A stretch of DNA of 64,000 nucleotides from a virus. The first letter of the stretch is position 1, and each line of letters opens with the position of its first letter. Below are positions 45,029-53,761 of this stretch, piece after piece. The translations under genes and the position numbers were made by a program. The notes beneath the pieces are model-generated. The model saw nothing but the letters and a program-made list of their open reading frames with translations. It had not been told where the DNA came from and ran no database searches. The stretch is from the IMG/VR virus record IMGVR_UViG_3300046170_000313, positions 1-64,000 of that record; one strand, 5' to 3'.

Positions 45029-47329
45029 TTAAATTTTACAGGATTCACATTCTTCCTCTTCAGAAGCCTCAATATCATTTAGGATACTTTGAAGTTCAGA
45101 CTTTTCTTCAAAGTCTTCATCATCTTTTTTGCCATCATATGTATTTTGATAATACATTGTTTTCCAACCCACACGGAAACAAGTAAGAAGGTCTTGTGCT
45201 AAGACACTTACAGGAACCTCATTATTTGGATAGTTCTCTGGATTATAACTGGTATTACCACTGATTGCTTGGTCAAAGAACTTTTGCATTACCGCAACAA
45301 TGTTAATATAACCAGTGTTGCTAGGCATATCCCACAGAAGCGTATAATTGTTCTTTAGAGATTGATACTGCGGAACAATCTGCTTAAGAGGACCTTTCTT
45401 CGATTTTTTAATGGACAAATAATCTCTTGGTGGTTCAATTCCATTTGTTGCGTTTGACACAACGGAACTGCTCTCCGATGGCATCTGTGCGGACAATGTG
45501 CTGTGTCGCAATCCGTGCTCCAAGATAGATGCTCTAAGACTTTCCCAATCATGCTGCAGTTTAATGTTTGAAATTTCGTCTACATCCTTTTTGTATGTAT
45601 CAATTGGAAGAATACCATCTGCATACTTTGTACGACCAAAGTCAGTACACCAACCCTTCTCCTTAGCAATCTGATTAGATGCTTTCAGAAGATAGTATTG
45701 GAAAGATTCTGAAAGACCATGAACTGCATCCCATGCTTCCTGAGAGTCATATTTAAACCCTAGTTTAGCAAGGTAATGTGCTAGACCAATAAAACCAATT
45801 CCAAGGGATCTACGTGCCTTTGTAGCGCGTTCTGCTGCCTTCACAGGATACTCTTGGTAGTCAATCAGTTCTTCGAGTGCGCGGACGGAAAGATCACACA
45901 ACTCTTCAAGTTCAGAATCCGATTTAATCTTACCAACATTAATAGCAGAAAGAATACACAGAGCAATCTCACCAAACACATCATCAATATGAATGATAGG
46001 ATCTGTTGGGAGTGTAATCTCTTGGCAGAGGTTAGACATGTTAACCTTGTCTTTAAAAGATGAGTGTGTATTGCAATGGTCGATATTCATAATGAAGATA
46101 CGACCAGTCTCTGCCCTCTCCTTCAGAAGGTTTAGAATGAGTTCTTGAGCACCGATAGTTTTTCTTGGAATAGACTGATCTGATTCATAATCATTGTATA
46201 GTGCATCAAATCTATCAGTACCAAAAGCATCATACAGACCAGGAACGTCGTGTGGAGAGAAGAGTGAGATTTCTCCGTTTTGGATGAAGCGTTCGTAGAA
46301 GAGTTTGCTGATTTGAATACTGTAGTCTAGTTTACGAACACGATTATCATCCGTCCCTTTATTATTTTTTAGGACTAAGATATCTTCTATTTCTTGGTGC
46401 CAGATTGGGAAGTGGACAGTCGCTGAGCCACCTCGTATTCCATTTTGTGTACAGCACCTGACAGTCGATTCAAACTTTTTAAGGAATGGTACAACACCTG
46501 TGTGTTGAACTTCTCCACCTCTGATCTTACTGTTGATGCCACGGATTCTGCCTGCGTTGATACCGATGCCTGCCCTTTGTGCAACATATCTGCCGATAGC
46601 CATATCAGAACTAAAGATGCTATCGAGGGTGTCATCAACATCAACAAGAACACAGCTAGCAAATTGTCGAAGTGGAGTTCGCACTCCCGCCATGATAGGT
46701 GTGGGAATGTTGATTTTGTGTCTGGAGATTGCGTCATAATACCTCTTGACATATGACATTCTGGTTTCTTTTGGATACTCTGCAAAGATTGTCAGAGCAA
46801 TCATAATGTACATAAACTGTGGCGTTTCATATACTCTACCACTGCTTCTATCTTGCACAAGGTACTTGTCAACGACCTGACGTAGACCTGCATAAGTGAA
46901 TAGATAGTCACGGTGATGATCAATAAAGGAATTAGCTTTATTGATTTCCTCCTTAGAGTATTTAACAAAAATCTCTTTGTCATAAACTTCTGCATTAGTG
47001 CAGTTAATAATATGCTCTTCTAAATGAGGAAAGTCCCTAATCATTCCATATAGAGATTTCCTAACAGCAAATAGCAGCAATCTTGCAGCAACGTATTGAT
47101 AGTTGAGATGATCGAGATCAATAAGATCGCTTGCACTACGAATTAGAATCTCTTGAATCTCTGCTGTAGAAATACCATCGTAAAACTGAATACCAGATTT
47201 CATTTCTACTTGACTAGCAGAAACTCCAGCAAGACCTTTACATGCTTCATCTACCATGATGTGCATTTTATCAAGATCAAGTACTTCAACTCGACCGTTT
47301 CTTTTAACTACTTTTGTTCCGTTGCTCAT
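45029..47329 (-). CDS. nrdA: Ribonucleotide reductase class I large subunit
   Basis: 766 residues from ATG 47329 (MSNGTKVVKRNGRVEVLDL), which overlaps the primase stop by 4 nt (ATGA). A TTG at 47341 would extend it by four residues but is unlikely. N-terminal ATP-cone type region, catalytic barrel with NLCQEITLPTDPI, PSESSSVVSNATNGIEPPR and the C-terminal redox pair CESCKI. It reduces NDPs to dNDPs with NrdB, supplying phage DNA synthesis. Full length. Confidence 0.95.
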   Translation of the reverse strand: MSNGTKVVKRNGRVEVLDLDKMHIMVDEACKGLAGVSASQVEMKSGIQFYDGISTAEIQEILIRSASDLIDLDHLNYQYVAARLLLFAVRKSLYGMIRDFPHLEEHIINCTNAEVYDKEIFVKYSKEEINKANSFIDHHRDYLFTYAGLRQVVDKYLVQDRSSGRVYETPQFMYIMIALTIFAEYPKETRMSYVKRYYDAISRHKINIPTPIMAGVRTPLRQFASCVLVDVDDTLDSIFSSDMAIGRYVAQRAGIGINAGRIRGINSKIRGGEVQHTGVVPFLKKFESTVRCCTQNGIRGGSATVHFPIWHQEIEDILVLKNNKGTDDNRVRKLDYSIQISKLFYERFIQNGEISLFSPHDVPGLYDAFGTDRFDALYNDYESDQSIPRKTIGAQELILNLLKERAETGRIFIMNIDHCNTHSSFKDKVNMSNLCQEITLPTDPIIHIDDVFGEIALCILSAINVGKIKSDSELEELCDLSVRALEELIDYQEYPVKAAERATKARRSLGIGFIGLAHYLAKLGFKYDSQEAWDAVHGLSESFQYYLLKASNQIAKEKGWCTDFGRTKYADGILPIDTYKKDVDEISNIKLQHDWESLRASILEHGLRHSTLSAQMPSESSSVVSNATNGIEPPRDYLSIKKSKKGPLKQIVPQYQSLKNNYTLLWDMPSNTGYINIVAVMQKFFDQAISGNTSYNPENYPNNEVPVSVLAQDLLTCFRVGWKTMYYQNTYDGKKDDEDFEEKSELQSILNDIEASEEEECESCKI

Positions 47330-48321
47330 ATTTTTTTCCAAGTGGTAAACTTAAGTTTTGCTTCTAGTCCTGAATATGTATTAGATTCTATCACAGATTT
47401 GACATCAAGTCCAGCAAGAACCATGTCATTAATATCCTTTTGATTTATTGTCGAAGGCCAGATAACAACTTTTTGTCCAGTCTCGATAGCACGGGATATT
47501 CTTGATAGGATTTCTTTATTGCGGGGTTCGTTATCATATACCCAAATAGCATCGCTAATCCCCCAGTTGCCAATATTAGCGTCAGCTCCACACATAGCAA
47601 TCGAGTTGCAAAGGAATGTGCTGTCGAATGGTCCTTCTGTAACGTAGACTGGAGCATCTGTTCTGATGTTATCAAGTCCATAGATTTTTGGTACATCATC
47701 ATTAAACATTACAGTGATATATTTAACAGATTTGGAACTTAGGGATCTTCCCTGAACTCCAATTAAGTTTTGATTATAAAACAAAGGTATAATAATTCTA
47801 GGTTCATCATACCTTACATTCTCAAACTTGGGTGTTATAGTATTAACCCAAGTCATAAACTTTTCAGCGTAGTAAAAAGTATCTGGATTTAACTTTCTTT
47901 TTTCTAGAAATATTTTTGCGTCTTCATTTTCAGAAGCTTTTGGAAGATTTAACTTTTTCACATCTTTGGATTTTTCACGTCGAGTGGAAAAGTCAGGTTT
48001 CTGAAAATTAAACTTAGGTTCTTCTGCAACGAAGTTTTTACCAGTTTTACCCTCTTTAAACTTATCAAAAGTATATTGCTTATGAAGATCTAAATCAACA
48101 TTCTTTAGAAAGTTATTAAATGAAATATTTATACCACAGTTGTGGCATTTGAAGTTAGTATTATTCTTTACTTGGTAGAAATAACCTCTTGCTCTATTTT
48201 TATTTTTCCGCGAGTCTCCACAAATAGGACAACGAAAGTTGTATAGATTATTTTTAACTTTTTTAAACTTTGTCAGTTTTGGTGACAAAATACTGATGTA
48301 TTTGGTGTCAACAAAATCCAT
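47326..48321 (-). CDS. gp61: DNA primase (T4 gp61-like)
   Basis: 331 residues, like T4 gp61 (342). N-terminal zinc-binding motif with Cys31, Cys34, Cys59 and Cys62 (CPICGDS, CHNCG). Central LNLPKASENEDAKIFLEKRK linker, then the Toprim-type catalytic core APVYVTEGPFDSTFLCNSIA and IWVYDNEPRNKEI. It makes RNA primers on the lagging strand with gp41 helicase. Start ATG 48321. ATGA overlap with nrdA. Confidence 0.92.
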   Translation of the reverse strand: MDFVDTKYISILSPKLTKFKKVKNNLYNFRCPICGDSRKNKNRARGYFYQVKNNTNFKCHNCGINISFNNFLKNVDLDLHKQYTFDKFKEGKTGKNFVAEEPKFNFQKPDFSTRREKSKDVKKLNLPKASENEDAKIFLEKRKLNPDTFYYAEKFMTWVNTITPKFENVRYDEPRIIIPLFYNQNLIGVQGRSLSSKSVKYITVMFNDDVPKIYGLDNIRTDAPVYVTEGPFDSTFLCNSIAMCGADANIGNWGISDAIWVYDNEPRNKEILSRISRAIETGQKVVIWPSTINQKDINDMVLAGLDVKSVIESNTYSGLEAKLKFTTWKKI

Positions 48322-48330
48322 GAAAAACTA

Positions 48331-48762
48331 CTACAACTTCTCTAATATACTAGCACTTGAGGAGGGACTTGTCAAAGCATTTGGCACTAGGTTTGAAATA
48401 AATCCAGTCGTTAGAGATCCTAAAATGATGCTCGCAACTACAAGGACTCCTCCAACTTGCCATCTAAACTTTGATAGATCTTGAATCTTTTTATCCAAGG
48501 TATCAATCTTTTTTTCTACTTCACTATGCTCTGCGCTATTTCTTTCTTTCATATCTTCAATCATCTTCAATATGATTGAATAAGTTTTATCTCCTTCAGA
48601 AATTTTTGCTTCATGTCTTTCTAAAATAATAGCAATCTTATTACTATTATCAGATATAGTATTAACAGCTCTCTCCAACTTATCCAACATTTCTTTGGAG
48701 AGATCTTCGTATATTTCAAACTTTGATTCTAAGACAGCAAACTTATTACCAAACCCGAACAT
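48331..48762 (-). CDS. Coiled-coil protein with C-terminal membrane span
   Basis: 143 residues. A long heptad-rich coil (residues ~10-105: KFEIYEDLSKEMLDKLERAV ... KKIDTLDKKIQDL) leads to one membrane segment, WQVGGVLVVASIILGSLTTG (~111-130), and a short tail rich in Ser/Pro. The layout resembles XhlA-type hemolysin/holin-associated proteins, but also general membrane-anchored phage proteins. No signal peptide. Upstream of primase by 9 nt. Confidence 0.6.
   Translation of the reverse strand: MFGFGNKFAVLESKFEIYEDLSKEMLDKLERAVNTISDNSNKIAIILERHEAKISEGDKTYSIILKMIEDMKERNSAEHSEVEKKIDTLDKKIQDLSKFRWQVGGVLVVASIILGSLTTGFISNLVPNALTSPSSSASILEKL
48347..48375 (-). promoter_or_regulatory. Possible sigma70-like promoter before primase
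   Basis: TTGACA (48375-48370), 17-base spacer, TAGTAT (48352-48347), inside the 3' end of the coiled-coil gene and ~26 nt upstream of the primase ATG. The -10 matches 4 of 6, so it is weaker than the tRNA promoters. Confidence 0.45.
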
Positions 48763-48910
48763 AGCATTTACCTGTTGAAATAGAGTACTGTATTACAATA
48801 AAACGTAATGACTCCAGTCCATTTAATCACATTATTTGTGAGTTTCAACATCTGGTATGAAGAACACGGAGTTTGGTTTTTCATTTGGCATTCTTGCCAA
48901 TAACTTATTA

Positions 48911-49105
48911 TTATTTATTTTTCCAGTTTGCTCTAACACCTTTCAACCAAATATATCTATTCTTTTTTTTCTTTCTTACAGGAGGATCATCCCCAGCTTG
49001 CGATGTCCCACCTATATTACCTGGGGCAAGGCTATTTGTAGGAACTATCGCAGCGTCTTCTCTAAGATTCCTAAAATATCTTATTACTTTATCAATCTTG
49101 TCCAT
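48911..49105 (-). CDS. Small conserved cyanophage protein, unknown
   Basis: 64 residues: MDKIDKVIRYFRNLREDAAI, then a Gly/Pro/Thr-rich linker (TNSLAPGNIGGTSQAGDDPP) and a basic tail VRKKKKNRYIWLKGVRANW. The helical start, flexible middle and basic end match a small family I associate with cyanomyoviruses next to the following gene. Overlaps the upstream gene by 14 nt. Function unknown. The 148 nt downstream (48763-48910) have no supported gene. Confidence 0.6.
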   Translation of the reverse strand: MDKIDKVIRYFRNLREDAAIVPTNSLAPGNIGGTSQAGDDPPVRKKKKNRYIWLKGVRANWKNK

Positions 49106-49475
49106 AGATCTTCTTAAGTTCTTTTAAACAAAATAAATCGACCTGAATATCATGAATATACGATTTTGGATACTCTGGGAGCTTATTCAAAAATAAAATG
49201 AAAGTTTTTACTTGAGGCCACATCTCCTTGTCTATCTTTAAAAATAACATAGGAGTAGTAGCTTCTCCAAATACATTATAAAGAATAACGAAATGATTGA
49301 TCAAAAGGTGTGTTCTTATCTCACCCGTTTTATGATATCTCTTTAGAAGTCTTTTAATATACTTAAAATGATTAAGATCTTTATTAAAATCTTCTTTCGT
49401 TACGGCATGAGGATTCTCGTAATTTTTAATAGCGAAGTATAAAAAGTTATCCTCATTCAGTTCATCAAATCTCAT
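49092..49475 (-). CDS. Conserved cyanophage protein, unknown (127 residues)
   Basis: MRFDELNEDNFLYFAIKNYE start, helical throughout, with HFKYIKRLLKRYHKTGEIRT and LLINHFVILYNVFGEATTPM in the middle and LPEYPKSYIHDIQVDLFCLK near the end. The IRTHLLINHFVILYNVFG core matches a small uncharacterised family widespread in T4-like phages of cyanobacteria. No catalytic motif. Intact; overlaps the 64-residue gene. Confidence 0.6.
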   Translation of the reverse strand: MRFDELNEDNFLYFAIKNYENPHAVTKEDFNKDLNHFKYIKRLLKRYHKTGEIRTHLLINHFVILYNVFGEATTPMLFLKIDKEMWPQVKTFILFLNKLPEYPKSYIHDIQVDLFCLKELKKIYGQD

Positions 49476-49493
49476 TATTTACTCTTTCATTTA

Positions 49494-50027
49494 TCAGTTG
49501 CCTGGGAAATAAGCATCACCAGGAGCGTCACTAGTTGTTAGGATTCCTCCGGCAACTAGTACTTCGTTCTTAACTCTTAGATTACCATGCATATCCATAT
49601 AAGAGGTGATGCCTACCCATCCACCATGAGTTACTGCATATGCTGTTGTTGCTGCTGCACCAACTTCAATCTCATCTACACCATATACACTAGAAGTGTA
49701 ATCAGACTTAACTTCAGGTGCCTGATAATGAGAGTCACCAACAGTATAGATTGGTTCCTGTGAAACAAAATAAGTTGCCCCAGCAGGTACAGTCGTTAAA
49801 CCAGAAACAAATCCTTCTGTAGAAGCAATCGAAAGAGTGGTAGAGGTAACTCCGATTACTACTGCATAACCATATGTTGCCCCAGATCCTACTGTAACAA
49901 CATCACCTTCAGAAACAGCAGATGTAAAGGTAGTTGCACCTACTACACCATCAATGACTCCCGTTTCAAGATTGACGGAAACTGTTCCTTCATTATATAC
50001 AAGATCTTTATTACCCCAGAGTGCCAT
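49494..50027 (-). CDS. Virion structural protein, unknown
   Basis: 177 residues. Beta-rich with Gly/Val/Thr repeats (VGSGATYGYAVVIGVTSTTL, VGAAATTAYAVTHGGWVGIT) and a C-terminal segment ending in APGDAYFPGN. A late promoter octamer 35 nt upstream and the composition both suggest a late structural protein, as for similar small proteins of cyanomyoviruses. Exact location in the virion unknown. Confidence 0.65.
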   Translation of the reverse strand: MALWGNKDLVYNEGTVSVNLETGVIDGVVGATTFTSAVSEGDVVTVGSGATYGYAVVIGVTSTTLSIASTEGFVSGLTTVPAGATYFVSQEPIYTVGDSHYQAPEVKSDYTSSVYGVDEIEVGAAATTAYAVTHGGWVGITSYMDMHGNLRVKNEVLVAGGILTTSDAPGDAYFPGN

Positions 50028-50061
50028 TCTTTTTACCTATTAAAAAAGTTTAACTAAAAAA

Positions 50062-50069
50062 TATTTATA
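50062..50069 (-). promoter_or_regulatory. T4-type late promoter TATAAATA
   Basis: Exact octamer upstream of the structural gene starting at 50027, directly at the T-rich tail of the terminator at 50071-50092. Confidence 0.8.
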
Positions 50070-50070
50070 A

Positions 50071-50092
50071 AAAGGAGAGTTTCCTCTCCTTT
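50071..50092 (-). terminator. Terminator hairpin with GAAA tetraloop
   Basis: Minus strand: perfect 9-bp stem AAAGGAGAG/CTCTCCTTT closed by GAAA, a stable GNRA loop, followed by T-rich sequence that merges with the late promoter (50069-50062). It should end the 50107-50292 transcript just before the next unit starts. Confidence 0.8.
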
Positions 50093-50106
50093 ATTGTATG
50101 TACTAT

Positions 50107-50292
50107 TTATGAAGCAGAATCTTCTGTTCTGAATAGTAATGATTCAACAACATCTACTGCACGATCATCCAACTTATTGTCGGTAGAAGCAGCTAGATTT
50201 CTTAAGATTGAAACCAGATAACGACGGACTTCTTCTTTTTCCAGAAGATTACCGATTGTTCTCTTAGCAAGAGGAAGGAATAATGTCCACAT
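50107..50292 (-). CDS. Small conserved protein (61 residues), unknown
   Basis: Start ATG 50292 (MWTLFLPLAKRTIGNLLEKE); a TTG at 50307 would add five residues. Hydrophobic helix at the N-terminus, then EEVRRYLVSILRNLAASTDN and LDDRAVDVVESLLFRTEDSA. Two amphipathic helices, no family recognised; the hydrophobic start could contact membrane. Preceded by a 16-base palindrome (50322-50337) and followed by a terminator. Confidence 0.6.
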   Translation of the reverse strand: MWTLFLPLAKRTIGNLLEKEEVRRYLVSILRNLAASTDNKLDDRAVDVVESLLFRTEDSAS

Positions 50293-50321
50293 GATTGGTT
50301 TTACCAAAATCTACAGATTAT

Positions 50322-50337
50322 ATATGATTAATCATAT
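50322..50337. repeat. Perfect 16-base palindrome
   Basis: ATATGATTAATCATAT is self-complementary, with flanking CAGAT/ATCTG extending the dyad. It lies between 50363-52570 and the 61-residue gene, with no T-tract, so it is more likely a protein-binding dyad or RNA-processing site than a terminator. Confidence 0.7.
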
Positions 50338-50362
50338 CTGGATGCGTGTTTTGCCATCGCTT

Positions 50363-52570
50363 TCACTTCTCCTCATCTACACAGTTAGGTACTTCTCGAC
50401 CATTTTTCATTTTAGTGCCTTTGGCAACTTTTCCAGGCCAACATTTAGAAGCACCTACATTTTTACGTGCTTGTTTAAGACCTTCATCTACAAGATCAGA
50501 ATCATGCTCCACTCCGTTAGAAAGAACTTTCTTTGTATTTTTTGCTACTTTAGCAGTAGTCTTAACACCAGAAGAGAATCCTTTACCAAACTCTTTAGCA
50601 CCCTTAGCACCTACTTTTGCCGCCTTAGAAATGGTATTACCAGTCTCTCTAGCAGCTGCCATTGCCTTCTTATGACGCTCCATTCCTTTCAGAACTTGAC
50701 CAGCAACTCTATCCAAAATACCTTTCTTCTTAGGTTGAGCACTCTTTGCTTTAGATACTGCAGTGCTTCTCTTAGCAGCAGTTTTTGATTGACTCTGAAG
50801 TGCTGCCTTCATTCCTGAAGGTTTTGCTGCAGATGCTTTTGCTTCTGCATCTCTTCTTGCTGCTTTTTCCTTGCGAAGACGCTTGATAGCAGAAGTTCTA
50901 GGACCTCCTTTGAGGGATCCTACAGACTTGCCAGTCTTAGTTACAGGAGCAACTTTAACTCCACCCGCTCTTGCTTCATTTAGTTCTTCGGTGAGCATGA
51001 TTTCTTCACCAAGATCATAAACAAACTCAGCAAACTCATCAACACCAAGTTCTTCAATAAGGATTGCTACACCCTCTTCATTTAAACCTTCTTCAATAAA
51101 ATACTCAGCAGCAATCTCACAAGATTCTTGATAGAACTCTTCAGACATTCTCTTTCTGACACTCTTAGCACCAGCAGCAACTGCTCCAGCACCAACCTCA
51201 ACAGCGCGAGCACCAACTCTAACAGTTCCTTTGATTGCTTTCTTTAGACCAGAACCAACTCTGCTCAGTAAACTTCTCTTCTTATCTGAAGTAGACGATG
51301 TTGGTGCTGATGAAGATGATCCTTGAGAAGATGAAGATGATCCTTGAGAAGATGAAGATGATCCTTGAGATCCTCTTGCATATCCTTCTTTAGCTTTATC
51401 TCTTAGTCTTCTAGCTGCTCTAACAGTAGCACCAGCAGCATAACCAGCACCATAACTAGCAGATTTTCCTACTTTCTTTACACCAGATTTAATCTTTTCA
51501 CCTGCAGTTTGAGCAGCACTTTTTACTGCTTTAAGTCTTGCATTTCTTCTAAGAGTTGCAGGATCTGGTCTAAAAGTCTGTGCTTTTGCTCTTAGTTGAG
51601 TCCTCTTTATATCCTTAGAACGTTTTCTTGCAGCAGTTTCAGCAACTCCTTCAGTTAAAACTTCTAGACTATAATCTACAGAAGATACAATAGATTCTAC
51701 AATATAATCTAAATCATAACCTTCATCAAGTAGTTCTACAATAGATTCCTCAACAATATCATAAATGAAATCGTCATCCACGAAGTAAATCTCTGCATCA
51801 ACAAAATTCTCAAAGATGCAAGTTGGTTCGGGTGCATCAAACTCAATATCTTCTAGGACCACACCATCAATAGAAGCAATAGAGTTTTCTAAAACTGGGT
51901 TGATTTTAATAGTATTTTTCTGGTTCTTAGGCATTTCTTTGAACTTTTGTTCTTTGCCATCTTTCTCCAAAACTTCATTAATCTCATTTCTCCAGTTAGA
52001 GAAAGATTCTTTTCTAGTTTTAGGTCCACTAAATGTTCTCTTACCGTTTGGTGTCGGAACAAACTCACCATACTGTCCCTTACGCTTATCATTATGCTCC
52101 ACATCACCATCAACATCAGTGTCGATTCTTGAGACTGCTTTCTTTACAAGAGACTTTATATCTCCAGAAGGAACTTCAATTTCTCCATGAACATTTTTTG
52201 ATTCCTTTACTTTGTTTAATGGCACTCTTCTTCCATGCTTATCAATAGTAGTAGGAATTTTTGTTGGTTTCTTTTTACCCTTATTTCTCGGAGTGAGCAA
52301 ATAGATTTCATCTACTTTTTTATCATCACACTCACACTTTTTCTTTTCACATTTCTTACATACAGATTTGCCCATTACTTTTTTAATGGCATTATCCTTC
52401 ACACCAGCATATTCATCAGTCTCATCTTCTACAGTGCCGTCACCGTCATAATCTTTTGATTTCTTACCAGATTTTTTGGGGTACTTATGCTCTTGGTCTT
52501 CGCCAGCACCTTCTGCCTCAGCAATCTGCTCAAGATAAATCTTGGAGATATCGTTAAGATGTAATGTCAT
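50363..52570 (-). CDS. Large acidic/basic putative head-associated protein
   Basis: 735 residues. The N-terminus has KDYDGDGTVEDETDEYAG (Ca-loop-like) and a Cys cluster (CKKCEKKKCEC). An acidic helical domain (~230-300, IVEESIVELLDEGYDLDYIV) ends in VLTEG, followed by a Lys/Arg/Ala-rich region, a Ser-Gln-Gly low-complexity patch, another acidic helix (FIEEGLNEEGVAILIEELGV) ending in MLTEE, and a basic C-terminus ending CWPGKVAKGTKMKNGREVPN. LTE-G/E sites resemble gp21 prohead-protease targets. Paralogous to 54182-55285. Late promoter at 52603. Head role inferred. Confidence 0.65.
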   Translation of the reverse strand: MTLHLNDISKIYLEQIAEAEGAGEDQEHKYPKKSGKKSKDYDGDGTVEDETDEYAGVKDNAIKKVMGKSVCKKCEKKKCECDDKKVDEIYLLTPRNKGKKKPTKIPTTIDKHGRRVPLNKVKESKNVHGEIEVPSGDIKSLVKKAVSRIDTDVDGDVEHNDKRKGQYGEFVPTPNGKRTFSGPKTRKESFSNWRNEINEVLEKDGKEQKFKEMPKNQKNTIKINPVLENSIASIDGVVLEDIEFDAPEPTCIFENFVDAEIYFVDDDFIYDIVEESIVELLDEGYDLDYIVESIVSSVDYSLEVLTEGVAETAARKRSKDIKRTQLRAKAQTFRPDPATLRRNARLKAVKSAAQTAGEKIKSGVKKVGKSASYGAGYAAGATVRAARRLRDKAKEGYARGSQGSSSSSQGSSSSSQGSSSSAPTSSTSDKKRSLLSRVGSGLKKAIKGTVRVGARAVEVGAGAVAAGAKSVRKRMSEEFYQESCEIAAEYFIEEGLNEEGVAILIEELGVDEFAEFVYDLGEEIMLTEELNEARAGGVKVAPVTKTGKSVGSLKGGPRTSAIKRLRKEKAARRDAEAKASAAKPSGMKAALQSQSKTAAKRSTAVSKAKSAQPKKKGILDRVAGQVLKGMERHKKAMAAARETGNTISKAAKVGAKGAKEFGKGFSSGVKTTAKVAKNTKKVLSNGVEHDSDLVDEGLKQARKNVGASKCWPGKVAKGTKMKNGREVPNCVDEEK

Positions 52571-52582
52571 TAGTATAAGTGT

Positions 52583-52861
52583 TTACTTTTTTACCTTATA
52601 CTTATTTATAAAATTCCTAATGCTCTTCACATCTGCCATTTTCATAGTGTATTGAGTAAGTGAAGGAGTTCCAACTTCTCTCTCGCTAGCAACTACACCA
52701 CATACATTAGTAAAATCTTTCTTCTCAACTACATCGGTAATCCATGATTTAAACATAAGATCATCTTCTGTTGCACAAATAAGATAGTTAGTTCCTCTAC
52801 GAATAATTTTTCCCCTCAATCCAGTGTTTATATTTTCAACAATAGATCCAACCTTAAAAAT
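52583..52861 (-). CDS. Small conserved protein (~92 residues), probably initiated at AUU
   Basis: The body (NINTGLRGKIIRRGTNYLIC, MFKSWITDVVE, RNFINKYK) matches a small cyanophage family that, as I recall it, begins MFxVGxxVENINTG. Here that N-terminus is encoded in frame as (I)FKVGSIVENINTG, with ATT at 52861-52859 where Met is expected and AGGTGG four bases upstream. The only standard alternative, TTG 52819, would delete 14 conserved residues. Beta-rich, small. Overlaps the upstream stop by 8 nt. Function unknown. Confidence 0.6.
   Translation of the reverse strand: MFKVGSIVENINTGLRGKIIRRGTNYLICATEDDLMFKSWITDVVEKKDFTNVCGVVASEREVGTPSLTQYTMKMADVKSIRNFINKYKVKK
52603..52610 (-). promoter_or_regulatory. 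T4-type late promoter TATAAATA
   Basis: Exact octamer in the last codons of 52583-52861, 33 nt upstream of ATG 52570 of the large head-associated gene. Confidence 0.7.
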
Positions 52862-53738
52862 ATTTCCACCTAATATAGTTTTCTCTTAATGCACTATAAT
52901 GAACTTTTGGAGCAATCTTCCAAAGTTGATATTCTTCTTTTTGATTCTTGATGGCCATTCCAGTCTGAACTGCTTTAAATACTTTCTCAACATCTTTATA
53001 TCCTCTAGGAAGTCCAGTTCTAAAAGAATTAAGATTATCTTCTGCAGCAGATTGTCTCATCTTTGATGATAGTTCTGTGTCAGAATCTTTTTCTCCTCCA
53101 GCAACTACTGTAATATCATTAAAGTTATATACACTTCCATTATGCTTTTGTGCAAGACTTCTAAACTCAGATAATCTATCCATACCAACTACAATAGTAA
53201 CTTCACTATAACCATCATTTTCAGCTGCTTGCAATACATCAAAGATTGTAATCATTTTTTCATCATTGACGATATTATCTTCAAAGTTAGGAAACATTTT
53301 TTTCATGAACCCAATCTTTGGATCTGGTTTGATTGGATTTCTTTCATTATCATGAATTCTAGATGGATATATTTTCAAGTCGGAGTTGCCAGCAATACTT
53401 CTTGCTGAAGTAAATAGTTGTTGATGTTCTTTTGTTGGGGGATTAAATCTCCCAAATACTATTGTAAGTTTTGCTCCGCCATTTTCATCAGGTTCTGGAG
53501 AAGATGATTCTGGATTTCTTTCAACTTTTGGTTTTTTATCTGAAGGATTAGGAACATCTCTTCCAGGTCTCTGACCTTTATTGTAGAAAACTAAATCTCC
53601 ACCTTCAGTCTTTGCGATAAACTCTCCAGACGCATTATACCATCCACCATGACCGTCTCCCTTGAGTCCCATTTTCTTTGCTCTTTGGGACGCAAGTGAC
53701 TCTTGTGCTTCAGTTATAAAACTAGAGAACTTTTTCAT
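52854..53738 (-). CDS. Nucleotidyltransferase-like protein with possible capsid-targeting N-terminus
   Basis: 294 residues from ATG 53738 (MKKFSSFITEAQES); ATG 53747 is possible. The start resembles the T4 capsid targeting peptide (MKTYQEFIAEA), with ITE-A a gp21-like site. Residues ~95-260 have a cytidylyltransferase-type core: VFGRFNPPTKEHQQLF (HxGH-like as TKEH), then VTIVVGMDRLSEF. The middle of the N-terminal part is Gly/Lys/Pro-rich. Substrate unknown; it could be a NAD-type or other nucleotidyltransferase, possibly packaged. Confidence 0.65.
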   Translation of the reverse strand: MKKFSSFITEAQESLASQRAKKMGLKGDGHGGWYNASGEFIAKTEGGDLVFYNKGQRPGRDVPNPSDKKPKVERNPESSSPEPDENGGAKLTIVFGRFNPPTKEHQQLFTSARSIAGNSDLKIYPSRIHDNERNPIKPDPKIGFMKKMFPNFEDNIVNDEKMITIFDVLQAAENDGYSEVTIVVGMDRLSEFRSLAQKHNGSVYNFNDITVVAGGEKDSDTELSSKMRQSAAEDNLNSFRTGLPRGYKDVEKVFKAVQTGMAIKNQKEEYQLWKIAPKVHYSALRENYIRWKYF

Positions 53739-53761
53739 CTTTGTCATCAATATATATGTAT

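Noticed and set aside
48763-48910. Possible 27-codon gene (MLKLTNNVIKWTGV...) and a 6-bp hairpin TTGGCA/TGCCAA
   Set aside because: Too short and unsupported by overlap, ribosome site or family; hairpin lacks a T-run.
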